Shown one piece after another: positions 1 to 10,770 of a stretch of DNA of 64,000 nt. The stretch is taken from contig CM032230.1 of NCBI GenBank assembly GCA_019009955.1, forward strand, positions 4,636,001-4,700,000, read 5' to 3'. The DNA is from Riptortus pedestris. Its lineage: Eukaryota; Arthropoda; Insecta; Hemiptera; Alydidae. A program made the translations under genes and the position numbers. Numbering within the stretch: the first letter of the stretch is position 1; every line of letters begins with the position of its first letter. Below the pieces are notes generated by a model. That model saw nothing but the letters and a program-made list of their open reading frames with translations. It made no database searches and was not told the origin of the DNA.

Positions 1-300
1 CAGTAATTTGATGTTTTACACCCCTACTAAAATTATTTCCTTTTTAGATCTATGCAGCTCCACTGACATGTTGAATGAACGAATGAAATGATCATATTAA
101 TATAGCAAATAAGCAAAAGCAGGCTACATTAGCTTCCGCATATTTTAGGATACATAAGCACTGACATGTCTTGAAACTCGGCAAGGGTTACCATCGTTCT
201 ATGGACACCCAATTTTGTTTGCTATTGTTTTGGCATCGTTTAAAAAAAATTAAAGGGCATGCGTTAAAAAATAAGAACTTTTTACTTTTATGGGACACCC

Positions 301-332
<32 letters not shown>

Positions 333-1354
333 CTAGCTCAGATACCCGGCTTCGCCCGGGAATTGATATGAGGCTGGTATGGTGATGGTATTTTTTGGCA
401 AGGCTTTACTTTGCACAATATTTTGACATTTACCCGTCCCAGTGTTTAGGGTTAATACCCGTTGTTGGCATTTGTTAATAATAAAATTAATTTTTTATGT
501 AAGTCTTCACTGTCCTCCAAATTGTCATATTTCCCGTCTCCTGTGCATTATGCATAGATTTCAGCTATTAAGGACAAAATATTAACATTGATTTGAATTC
601 ATTTTTCCAGCTGAGGTACCTGATAGTTCAAATAGGAATAAATTGTTGAGCATATCAATATTTCTACGCAAATTACTTGCTCCACACATTGTTCCTGGAG
701 AAATGTATAAAAAAAAGTTAATCTAAATAACAAAGTAAACAACTATTGTTATGTATATGTTTGTCGAAAAACAAATAGACAATGAAATATCGCGAATTTT
801 TATTTCAGGCGTCCCTTATAACCCCCACTCCCGTTCTAACCTAAACATTTTAATATAGCTTATAATCATGGAAGAATTAATGCTAATTGACATACCGAGT
901 TTTGTTAAGTTCGGTTCAATCGTTAGCGCCCAATAAAATAGTTGACTCCCGCTTTAGTTTATAGTGTATATCTTGTTTATACACTGTTAAAAGACAAAAA
1001 TGAATATTACAAAAGTTACTCTAAATAACAAAATAACCACCTTTTGTTATGTTCATATTCGCCGAAAAACGAATAGAAAACGAAATACCGCTATTTTAAA
1101 TTCAGGCCTCCCTAACAACCCCCACTCCTGCCAGTCCCTAGAAATGTTGGTATGGCTTATTATAATGAAAGCGTTAGTCCTAATACACGTACCAAGTTTC
1201 ATAAAATTCGGTTCAGCCGTTTATGCGTGAAAAGGTAACAAACAAACAAACACACACGAAAGAAACAAAATGCAGTTATGGTGTCTATGACATGTGAAAC
1301 GAAAAGTTATCGTGAAAATTCGCGAAAAAAATCAATGTACAGACAGAGATTACA

Positions 1355-1399
<45 letters not shown>
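333..1399 (-). mobile_element. non-autonomous Helitron H1
   Basis: Reverse orientation. The 3' end (left) is CTAG preceded by the GC-rich hairpin CCCGGGCGAAGCCGGG, with flanking T on its strand. The 5' end (right) is TCTATATATA preceded by A. It holds two internal units of about 300 bases containing AAAAGTTACTCTAAATAAC. No Rep/helicase coding is present. Both ends lie in (TA)n tracts. Confidence 0.75.
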
Positions 1400-1561
1400 T
1401 AGATAGATAGATAGTCTGTTACAACTCTTGCATTCACAATTTTAGCAGATTTCCCTTAAGGGAAATCAGCTATTGAGGTCGTACTCATGACGCGAGTTTC
1501 GAAAAATTTCTTCAAATGTCCATCGATCCTACTCAGGAGATGACGAAAATGAGGTCCGTTC

Positions 1562-1614
<53 letters not shown>

Positions 1615-2091
1615 TAGATAGATATTTGTCTGTTACAACTCTAGCGGTCGCAATTTTTGTTTGATCGTTACCAAACTCGGAAATTTATCGTTTTATGTAA
1701 AAAGGAAGATCAAGTTCGTTAATGGCTGAAATCGGACCAGTGGGAGGGGGGGTTTAGAGGAGGGGATTTTCGAAAATTCAAAATATCTCCGTTACCATAC
1801 GTCGGATCAAAACATTGTATAGAACCAATCTTATTGCAAATTAAATTTACTATAAATATTGTTCTATACATTTATTCTGTATCTTTAATATTAACCGAGA
1901 TATTTGCATTTGTATTGTGAGTGTGGTCGGCTATGTTCGGGAGTTTCCGCCGAGCGCTAGTGTGGCCGTTTCACTAACTATTTGTCCTCGTGAGAATAGG
2001 TTACTACTACTGTTATTATTAGGCAGATTTCTCTATTGTAAAACTTCACGTGGGAAATCTGCTTAGTTTACGCAGCCCCTGCGTGACGGAC
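1400..2091 (-). mobile_element. HINE/DINE-1-like element 1
   Basis: Reverse copy, body 1440-2091 with an older fragment of the same family at 1400-1437. It has the family layout: 5' end GTCCGTCACGCAGGGGCTGC with subterminal AAGCAGATTTCCC, a core, a (TA)n plus (GATA)n tract at 1567-1623, and the 3' palindrome GATTTCCCTTAAGGGAAATC followed by TGCTAAAA. Non-coding. Classed by structure with non-autonomous Helentrons. Confidence 0.7.
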
Positions 2092-2427
2092 TTTTTATTT
2101 CCTCATTGCCAAACTCGATGTATAAGTGTTTTATAAAAACTAAATGTCAAGTTCATTAATGGTTGAAATCAGACTATTGGGAGGGGGTGGAGATTAAGAG
2201 GGGGAAATTTCTAAATATCTCTGTTTTATAGGTCGGAATGAATCCCTCTCCCTTGGATAGAAAAATTGTATATAACCAATCTTGTTAACCTAATGATGCA
2301 CTAGAATTGTTATATACATTTTCTCAAAACAAATAATATTAAATATAATATAAATAATATTAAGTCAGTTATTCGTGCTTTCTTGTTTTCAGCCTGGAAA
2401 ATTCCTCCCTACTCATGGAATTAAGAC

Positions 2428-3587
2428 TTACAAGGGGAGTGCACGACCTTCCCACCCACCGATTTGAACAAAACTTTTTAGTGTTTAGAACCTAATGAAA
2501 AATCAATTCTGTTAAAGTGAGAGAACGCACTTCTCAAGTGTTCGTCTAAAAAATGGCTAAAATTTGCATGAACGTCTTGAGTTGTTCGCAAGACTCTTAT
2601 CTCAAGGAGTCCCCCGTGGTTCAGGGAATAAACTTTCCTTTTGTAATCGGAAATCTCGAGATTGAAACTCGCAGAGTAACTATTTTTTTTCACATTTTTT
2701 GCTTCCAGGGAGAGGGGGAACTATATTTTCATTATGCTTGGCCTTGGATCACTGACATATATTTCTATCAGTATGTTAAATATTTTATCAAGTGTCTCCA
2801 AAACTGCTTGTATTTCATCGAACGGAACCGCAAAATATCATGTGGTATTAAAATGCATTCTACTCTTCAACACCGTTGTCATCTGCAATAAAATTTTTAA
2901 CTTGATGATAGAAATATACGTCAGTGATCCAAGGCCAAGCACAATGAAAAACCTCAAAAGTATAAAGGAATGTTACTGTTAAAAGAATATTTTTATGTCT
3001 AGAGCTAGAAAATTATAAATATCTTTATTAATTGTAAAATAAAATAATAACAAATAAATTGCTAAAGATAGATAAAACCGTTTAAAAATTTTATTAAAAT
3101 ATCTTTGTTATTATTGATAATTGTTGTATACTTATGTTTTCAATTAGTTATATATTTCTTGTATAATTATAAATATTTCCTTATACCAATTACATTTTTG
3201 ATAGAAAGCATTCAAATTTTCTTTAAATATATATAACACGCTAAAAATTTTAAAAAAAATTTTTATTTATTTATTAATATTGAATAAACTCCCTAGAAGC
3301 AAAAAAAAAAAAAAAAAAACGAGAAAAAAAAATAGTTGCTCTCGGCAAGTTTCGATCTCGAGATTTCCGATTACAAAAGTAAAGTGCTATCCCCAGAGCC
3401 ATGGGGCTCCTTGAGATAAGAGTCTTGCGAACAAATCAAGATGTTGAGGCAAATTTTAACATTTTTTTTTAAACGAACACTTGAGAAGTACATTCTCTTG
3501 CTTTAACAGAATTTTTTTTTTTAGGTATTAAACACTAATAACTTTTCGCTCAAATCGGTGGGGGAAGGCCATGCACTCCCCTTGTTA
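2428..3587. mobile_element. foldback element with ~280-base inverted arms
   Basis: The arms at about 2429-2712 and 3296-3587 are inverted copies of each other, with termini CAAGGGGAGTGCA and TGCACTCCCCTTG flanked by TTA on both sides. A 3-base TTA duplication would fit the TWA preference of PIF/Harbinger, which is only a hint. Each arm contains a tRNA-like stretch (CCATGGCTCTGGGGATAGCA on the minus strand, then TTGTAATCGGA, then GATCGAAAC). The right arm contains a long A-run at 3301-3319. Confidence 0.65.
2727..2950. repeat. MITE-like hairpin inside the foldback element
   Basis: Inverted ends CATTATGCTTGGCCTTGGAT (2728 on) and its complement ATCCAAGGCCAAGCACAATG (to 2946), extending inward through CACTGAC.TATATTTCTATCA on both sides. 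About 220 bases, non-coding, no clear target duplication. Confidence 0.6.
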
Positions 3588-3795
3588 GAAGTAGAAAATA
3601 TATGGAGAGATGAAATTACTAGTGTAACATTCGAGCAAGTGGGAAATTTCCTTAGTTTTGGCAGCCACTGTGTGACAGAATTTTTAAATTGATTTTACAC
3701 AAAGCCTACAACCAAAACCTTGACTTAATTTATGTTTGTTGTCCGATAACTGCATTTTTTTCATTCTAGTATATTTTTGCTGCTATAAATGATAC

Positions 3796-4077
3796 CTTGA
3801 GATGTCTTGATAATTTTGGTACGAAAGAATTAAGATGTTGGATAAGAATGAGGCTGAGGATAGTATCTTGGGTCGTGAGGCTGTGTATGAGCGCCAGGAT
3901 GAGATACTTTGATGGGCTGAGATCGAGAAGGAACTGTGAAGATTCATCACAACTATTCAGAATCTGCTCAATTGCCGAGCTCAGTCGAGCAGCTACAAAC
4001 TCGCTCAGCTTAGACTGCAAGTACTCCAGACCGTCTGCCAAAATGCTCTTCCTTTCTCCTTCTAGCATAATGCTCAT
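3796..4077 (-). CDS. unidentified gene, probable first coding exon (94 codons)
   Basis: Open from ATG at 4077 to a donor (CTCAAG then GTATC) at 3796, phase 0. It reads MSIMLEGERKSILADGLEYL, then SKLSEFVAARLSSAIEQILN, and later SKYLILALIHSLTTQDTILS and FVPKLSRHLK. Codon choice and base composition look coding and stand out from the repeat-rich surroundings. TAA precedes the ATG in frame, and an acceptor (TTTATTTCAG) sits 11 bases upstream of it, suggesting a spliced 5' UTR. The sequence looks all-helical. I do not recognise the family and found no partner exon; downstream exons would lie below 3795 or outside the window. Confidence 0.5.
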
Positions 4078-4187
4078 TTATTCATCTGAAATAAACATTT
4101 CAAATTTTGAATAATTCTCTGAGAAAATTTCATTTTAATTACCCCCAATAGTGAATAATAATACTCAATGGTACTACCTAGAAAAGG

Positions 4188-4325
4188 GGCTCAGGTTAGA
4201 CGTATGAGTTCACCTCAATGAACTTGGTAAAACATATAAGCATGGATTTGATTCACATGTAGGCAATAGGAATTTATATAGTGATGAAACTCACTAAATA
4301 AAATCCTTAAGTACCCTGTACAAAT
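4188..4325 (+). repeat. tRNA-derived SINE, 5' part
   Basis: Starts GGGGCTCAGGTTAGACGTAT and passes through a decayed B-box region (GGATTTGATTCAC) into the family's conserved GTGATGAAACTCACTAAATAAAATCCT, stopping before the 3' end. Confidence 0.55.
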
Positions 4326-4452
4326 TCGTTTGGCAAATTTTACGTTTTTATCAAACACAAGTTTGACAAACATACACTCAGTTTTGGTTTTCTCCTGCCT
4401 TGAACGTTTTTTCCTATTAACTACAGAGTGTATAATGAATACAGATACAGAA

Positions 4453-5024
4453 TTTTAGCAGATTTCCCTCAAGGGAAATCAGCTATTGAGGTCGAACTCA
4501 TGACGAGATTTTCGAAAAAAATTTCTTCAAATGTCCATTGATCCTACCCAGGAGAAGATAAAATGAGGTCCGTTCAAAACTATATATATATATATATATA
4601 TATATTTGTCTGTTAATACTCTAGGGGGTCACAATTTTTATTTAATTGTCACCAAACTCGGTATTTAATCATTTTATGTAAAAAGTTGTTCGTTAACGGC
4701 TGAAATCGGACCAGTGGGAGAGGGGCTTAGAGGGAGGGAATTTTGAAAATTCGAAATATCTTCATTACTAGATCGAAAAATTCTATAGAACCAATCTTAT
4801 TGCAAATTAAATTTACTATAAATATTGTTATATACATTTATTCTCTATCTTGAATATTAACCGAGATATTTGCATTTTCATTAAGTGTTACGGACAAGCT
4901 TCTATTCGTTTCGAAAGCTAGTTCGACTGTTTCCGTAACTGTTTAGCACTCGCATGGAAATTTCTCTATTGGATAACTTTACGTAGGAAATCTGCTTAGT
5001 TTATGCAGCCCCTACATGACGGAC
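4453..5024 (-). mobile_element. HINE-like element 3
   Basis: Complete reverse copy: 3' palindrome GATTTCCCTCAAGGGAAATC at 4461 on, (TA)n at 4581-4604, 5' end ATGACGGAC at 5024. It faces element 4 head to head across 270 bases of AT-rich sequence. Confidence 0.7.
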
Positions 5025-5294
5025 TTTTTGGCATTGACTCACTCTAGGAAGAAAAATGGAATAGAGAGTTGTTAAAATTACAAGAAGTCGTTGACTTTTT
5101 TATTTTATTACTTTCTTGTCTGAAACGTGTTTTCAAAATATTGATTTCTTTTTCACATTTTCTTCTGTAATGTTTTGACGACACACTCGTAACATGTCAT
5201 TTTTTTTACTGCCACACTTCTCTTACTCTTGTGCATATAATCTTTAGATTTTATTTTTCACACCATTAGCATCTGACGATAAATAGGAATAAAA

Positions 5295-5716
5295 GTCCGT
5301 CACGCAGGGGCTGCATAAACTAAGCAGATTTCCCATGTGAAGTTTTACAATAGAGAAATTTCACGAGAGCCGAGCAGTTAATGAAACGGCAGAACTAGCT
5401 TTTGGCGGGAAAGACACTTCGTCCGTTAGCCGTCCAGGATTTAATAAAAATGCAAATATCTCGATTAATATTCAAGATAAGAGAATAAATGTATATAACA
5501 ATATTTATAGTAAATTTAATTTGCATTAAGATTGGTTCTATAGAATTTTTTGATCTAGTAATGAAGATATTTCGAATTTTCAAAATTCCCTCCCTCTAAA
5601 CCCCCCTCCCACTGGTCCGATTTCAGCCGTTAACGAACAACTTTTTACATAAAATGATTAAATACCGAGTTTGGTGACAATTAAATAAAAATTGTGACCC
5701 CCTAGAGTATTAACAG

Positions 5717-5790
<74 letters not shown>

Positions 5791-5916
5791 TTTTGAACGG
5801 ACCTCATTTTCGTCATCTACTAGGTAGGATCGATGGACATTTGAAGAAAAATTTCAAAAATTCCGTCATGAGTACAACCTCAATAGCTGATTTCCCCTAA
5901 GGGAAATCTGCTAAAA
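5295..5916 (+). mobile_element. HINE-like element 4
   Basis: Complete forward copy from GTCCGTCACGCAGGGGCTGC to ATCTGCTAAAA, with a long (TA)n tract at 5720-5788. Core sequence is very similar to element 3 in the opposite orientation, making a large inverted pair 4453-5916. Confidence 0.75.
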
Positions 5917-6184
5917 TGTAAAGTAAATTCTTTTTCTGTATTTTCTATGCTGTTGTCAGTGGGCGGAGGGGCAGTGTCCTCTATGAAGGCAAGTTAAAGA
6001 CTGTGGTCAAGCACACCCACTCAAGATTGATGCAATCTATAATTCCATCAAACGCATAGGTTGTTTGTCACACACAACAAATAACAATAACAAGGTAATA
6101 ATAAATAACAAAACTACAGACCATTAAAATGTTAGTCAAACACATCAAATTTGACAAACATTTTGATTATTTACAGGGCACTTT

Positions 6185-6245
6185 CGTCCTACCCCGGCTA
6201 GAGAAGGGTAGTAATCTATAGATGACCTGTCTCAAGCATTTGGTA
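6185..6245 (+). repeat. SINE 3' fragment
   Basis: Reads CGGCTAGAGAAGGGTAGTAATC then TATAGATGACCTGTCTC, a divergent copy of the SINE segment CTGGCTAGAAAAGGGTGGTA. No head or tail recognised. Confidence 0.4.
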
Positions 6246-8289
6246 CTCGGTTATATCTTTCCATCAGTACAGACGGAGCTGGTTTAGAGAAAGGATGTCT
6301 TTCTAGGCCATAGTCTGACTCCATTTGTAGTAGTTAGGATATTGTACTTCTGATGAGGCATTCAAGTAAAGAACGTGAAACATGTAGAGTTATAATAAAA
6401 TGAATGAATGAGAAATGGCGTTTCTATAATTTCTGACTCTTTGTGTTGATTTAAAGTGATATCAGATTTGTATTGTTGGGTAATATTTATATCATAAAAA
6501 TAAATATCAAACAAATTCTTTAAGAGCAATCAGGAAAGTCTCTTCCTATAAGAATAATTGTACTTATCATTTTCAAACAACTCGAAAAGTAAGAGTGAAT
6601 TGATGGCTCCTAACAAAAATATCTAATTGAATAAATAGATATAAAGCTTCGATCTTCGATTTTTTTTTTTCCATTTCAATATTTTCCTTGTTTATTCTAG
6701 ATATTAAGGAGAGCAAAAAGGGAACTGAGATAAGATGATCTTATTTTATCACATAAAATATAATTATTCGTTTTGTATGAATACAATTATATGCTATTGA
6801 ATTAGTCATTGAAAAAACAAAAAAAAAAAAACTTACTGGCTGAATAACTGAATGAATTATTATTCAATGAAAATGTATCAGAATAATTATTGAATGACAA
6901 ATTCATTGAATAATGTTCAATATTGATAAATTGTTGTAGATTTTTTTTAATCTTTCTTACTATTATACATTCCTGTCGCACAGTGCTGATTTTCTTTTTA
7001 TGCCTAAACCTTCAGTTCCTTTTTTCTTTTCGATATTCCCTCATCAATGAAGATACTGAACGGATAAAGTGACAAGGGCATCCTTGTGTCACACCTTTCA
7101 TAATTTCCTTTTCACAATCTCCTATCACAAAGGACTTAGCTCTCACAGTTTAAGATTTAACATTTTTAACTTCAAAAGCCAAAACAAGTATTTAATGATA
7201 AAATGTCATACCAAAAATGTTGTAATATTTAGTTAATAAGGAGCTTACCTACAATGAACCTAAATACAATAAAAGCACGGGTTTAAACAAGTGTACATAC
7301 CCAGTGGTATACAATTTCTACCATAGAAAATTAAAATGAAGACAATAAATTCACCAGCTGCTTTGTTGTAAAGAGACAGTTTTTAAGAAAAACTAATCAA
7401 ATTGTATTATTGATTGAGTTGTTTAATGGGTAATTCTCCGGCAGTACCACTAAACCTCAAAATTTAAATAATCGTATTCAAATTATGATTAGTAGTTTCA
7501 ATTTATTTAAAGCCCAACCTCTGCAGCATTACACACGAGTGTTGCGGTGTAGGTATATATGATAGGTGTCGGCTAAGGACACTTAGCACCCTAATTACTA
7601 ATACTTACTCGAATCCCAGACATTTGGAGTCAATGAAGATGGACCCTTCTAACACTGAAACTCAACTAATATTAAAAAAATAAATAAATGTAAATAAAAT
7701 GATGTAATGTAAAATAAATAAATAAAAATGTGAGAAACAATATAATTAATAGTAGTAATTAATTCAAGATACTTCATTCAGGTTGTAACAAATTTGTATT
7801 GTATCTGCCCCCCCCCTAGTACCTGTATGGGGCTGAAGTAGAACTGCCTACTGGTTCTTCCCAATTAGGAGACATGCCCAACAACTTGATTCTTGTCACT
7901 TACAAAGCACACTTCGCTAATAATTATGGTTTTATTAAATTTTAACTACTCACCATGGAAAAAGAAGAGAATATAATCAAAGGGACAACACTTGTATTCA
8001 AAAACACCTATACATTTATGAATAATGACTTTTAGTTGTGATAGCTCTTGTAATAACTGATAAACATTCAGGCTACAAGATAACGTATATGCATTCTAAA
8101 ACGGAACAAGAAATAGACAATTCCTCTTATCTCTGACTCTGCCTACAATAGCCTTTGTTAATCACATAAACTGTAGGACAATGATATAAGACATAGAGAT
8201 TAGAAAACTCACTACTCTGTTTGTGTGACGTCATCAAAGCCTGGTAAATAGCTCCAAAATTAGGTATAGAATCCGTATACAATAGAAAC
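6246..8289. other. AT-rich sequence without a recognised feature
   Basis: No open frame, RNA gene or known repeat end was recognised. It contains A- and T-runs, AT-rich degenerate sequence and a C-run at 7810-7816. Old, unrecognisable repeats are likely. Confidence 0.5.
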
Positions 8290-8640
8290 TAAAGTAAGCA
8301 CATTTCCCTCTCAAAGGTTTACAATCGATAAATGTACATACAGGTAACACCACCGTGAATGTTAAGTGATTAAACACAAACGGTAATGGGAAATCTTTCA
8401 GTCAATTTACAATACAAGTTTATAATCTCTACAACGGAAAGCGGCTGAATTGAACAAAAAGGCTAGCCAACCTCGTAGCGCTCAATGCATAGATACAACG
8501 GAAACACAAACAATTAATGAAGTATATCTGAATATAAACAGATAATATACGTATTATTTTACTGAAAAAAGTTTACTAAAGCTAAATTTATAAATTTGTA
8601 ATGAATTAGAATCAGATTTATCTCAATCACTCAAATTTTA
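8290..8640 (+). mobile_element. HINE-like subfamily B fragment
   Basis: Its interior (GGTAACACCACCGTGAATGT, a TTTCAGTCAATTTACAATAC block, GCGGCTGAATTG, CTAGCCAACCTCGTAGCGCT) matches in reverse the segments at 9860-10140 and 12915-13160, and shares GGTAACACAA.ACCACCGTGA with 9020 and 15040. It defines a second core type of the family, lacking the standard (TA)n core. Confidence 0.5.
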
Positions 8641-8943
8641 TTTATTTCATTTTGGAGCGTTCGCAGGGAGGCGATATTGCTCATCAAAAAAGAACAAACA
8701 AAAATAACAATGTATATATACATAAACAAAATAGTAACAAGAAAAAATTTAACAATGCAAACTAAGAACGCAACCAAATAAAATGTAACCAAAAAGACAA
8801 AAATAAACAAAAACAAAACATTAAATTCAAAAACAAAAAATCTTGTAAGGAAACTACATAATTAAAAACTATAAAGACAAATAAAATTACGTAAACAATT
8901 ATATACTTTCAAAAACAAGACTAAAATCAAATAAATAATAAAA

Positions 8944-9470
8944 GACGGTCACGCAGGGGCTCCGTAAACTAAGCAGATTTCCTATGTGAAGTTTTACAAT
9001 AGAGAAATCTCCATACTGGTAACACAACACCACCGTGATAAATACAAACGGCTTCTGAATTGTAAGAATAATTTATATTTTAATATCTCAAATTTTAGTA
9101 GTCCAAGAACTAAAGAAGGGGGGGGGCGGATGAACAGAACGTATTTGCATAAATCTCACATAGTAACAAAGGTAAGGTGAGGTTAGAAACGACAGGTAAG
9201 GTTAGAAGAAGCTTCCACCTGAGCCGATCAGTTACGAAAATGGCCGACCTAATCCGAACTATACCCGACCACAGACTTCATAAAAATGAAAATATCTCGG
9301 TTAATATTCATGATAGAGAATAAATGTATAGAACAATATTTATAGTAAATTTACTTTGCGATAAGATAGATTCTATACAATGTTTATTGGTCTTAGTTCA
9401 GCCATTAACGAACTTGATCTTCCTTTTTACATAAAACGATTAATTAAGTTAAGTTGGTAACGATCAAACA
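8944..9470 (+). mobile_element. HINE-like element 5, 3' truncated by a Helitron
   Basis: The 5' end is a variant GACGGTCACGCAGGGGCTCC followed by AAGCAGATTTCC. The interior mixes subfamily B and standard core. It stops at about 9470 where Helitron 5' sequence begins. Confidence 0.6.
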
Positions 9471-9836
9471 AAATATATATATAACATTGTAACCTCTGTC
9501 TGTACATTGATTTTTTTTCGCGAAATTTCACGATAACTTTTCGTTTCACATGTCACAGACACCATAACTGCATTTTGTTTCTTTCGTGTATGTTTGTTTG
9601 TTACCTTTTCACGCATAAACGGCTGAACCGAATTTTATGAAACAAGGTATGAATATTACTACTAGCCCAACTTAGACTTTAGGCTATATTAATATCCTCT
9701 AAGACGAACAGGAGTGGGGGTTATAAGGGAAGCCTGAAATTAAAAATAGAGATATTTCGTTTCCTATTGGTTTTCCGGCAAATATGAACATAACAAAAGT
9801 TGTTTATTTTGTTATTTAGAGTAACTTTTGTTATAT
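9471..9836 (+). mobile_element. Helitron H2, 5' fragment
   Basis: Begins with a short (TA)n then GTAACCTCTGTCTGTACATT, as in the other Helitrons, and runs through one internal unit to AGTAACTTTTGTTATAT. The 3' hairpin end is missing. Confidence 0.6.
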
Positions 9837-10318
9837 GGATTACTGAAATTTAAGTGATTGAGATAAAACTGATTCTGATTCATTACAAACGACAGTACTA
9901 GCTTTTGTAAATTGTTTTTAATAAAATTAATGTTATATTAATTCGCTATACTTCGTTAATTGGTTGTATTCTCGGTGTTCTATCTATTCAGCGCTACGGG
10001 GTTGGCTAGGCTGTTTGTTTACAAATCAGCTGCTTTCCGTTGTAAATATTAACTTGTATTGTAAATTGACTGAAAGATTTCTCATAACCGTTTGAATTTA
10101 ATGACTTACAATTCACAGTGGCGTAACCTGTATGTATATTTATCTATTGTAAACCTTCGCATGAGAAATCTGCTTAGTTTATGCAGCTTTTACATGACGT
10201 GACGGACTTCATATGTTTACTAATTCAATCCCACATCTGAGCATAATCGAAAAATTGTATAGAAACAATCTTATTGCAAATTAAATTTACTATAAATATT
10301 TTCCTTACAAGGAGTATT
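9837..10318 (-). mobile_element. HINE-like subfamily B copy, reverse, with standard-core remnant
   Basis: Reverse copy of the subfamily B interior (9860-10140), then 5' terminal sequence at 10140-10210 (GAGAAATCTGCTTAGTTTAT, ATGACGTGACGGAC). A short standard-core remnant at 10235-10318 is interrupted by SINE 10329-10532 and resumes at 10533. Confidence 0.5.
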
Positions 10319-10328
10319 AATCGAGATA

Positions 10329-10532
10329 GTTAAAGCGTTGACCTTTATCTCACATGGTAAACCTAGAGTGGCGAGTTCGATTCTCGCCTGGGGAAAGGAA
10401 ATTATTTAGTGACGAAATTCATTAAATAACGTCCTAAAATCCCACCCTGGCTAGAAAAGGGTGGTAACCTGTAGATAACCCGTCCCGATTAGCCTAAGTT
10501 GCAAAAAGTGGACGTTAATAAATAATAATAAT
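10329..10532 (+). repeat. tRNA-derived SINE with 10-base target duplication
   Basis: Contains a B-box (GAGTTCGATTCTCGCC), the conserved body (CTGGCTAGAAAAGGGTGGTA, AGTTGCAAAAAGTGGACGTT) and a (TAA)n tail. The target duplication AATCGAGATA is exact at 10319-10328 and 10533-10542, lying in HINE core sequence. The 5' head is truncated. The TAA-repeat tail implies mobilisation by a LINE that recognises such ends. Confidence 0.8.
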
Positions 10533-10770
10533 AATCGAGATATTTGGATTTTTTAGTTTTCCGCTTTCAGTAAACCCTCCACTCCTACTAGTGTCATATT
10601 AATAATAAGCCGTTGATTCCCTTCATTACGAGGCTAAATACCAAATATTGTTTTCAACAAACCTTTATTATACGAGTTACATGCAAATACTTCTTTTGTT
10701 CTTGGATTACTAAAATCTGAGTAATTGAGATAAAAATTACTCTGATTCATTACAAATTACTGCACTAGCT

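Larger units (their letters stand above)
2098..3695 (-). mobile_element. old HINE-like element 2, split by a foldback element
   Basis: Divergent core sequence of the family occupies 2098-2390. The matching 5' end (GGGAAATTTCCTTAG, CTGTGTGACAGA) occurs at 3640-3695. The foldback element 2428-3587 lies between them, so this copy is older than that insertion. Confidence 0.55.

Noticed and set aside
2553..2982. Frames of 112 and 82 codons
   Set aside because: They fall inside the inverted arms and loop of the foldback element, and are not supported by any protein motif.
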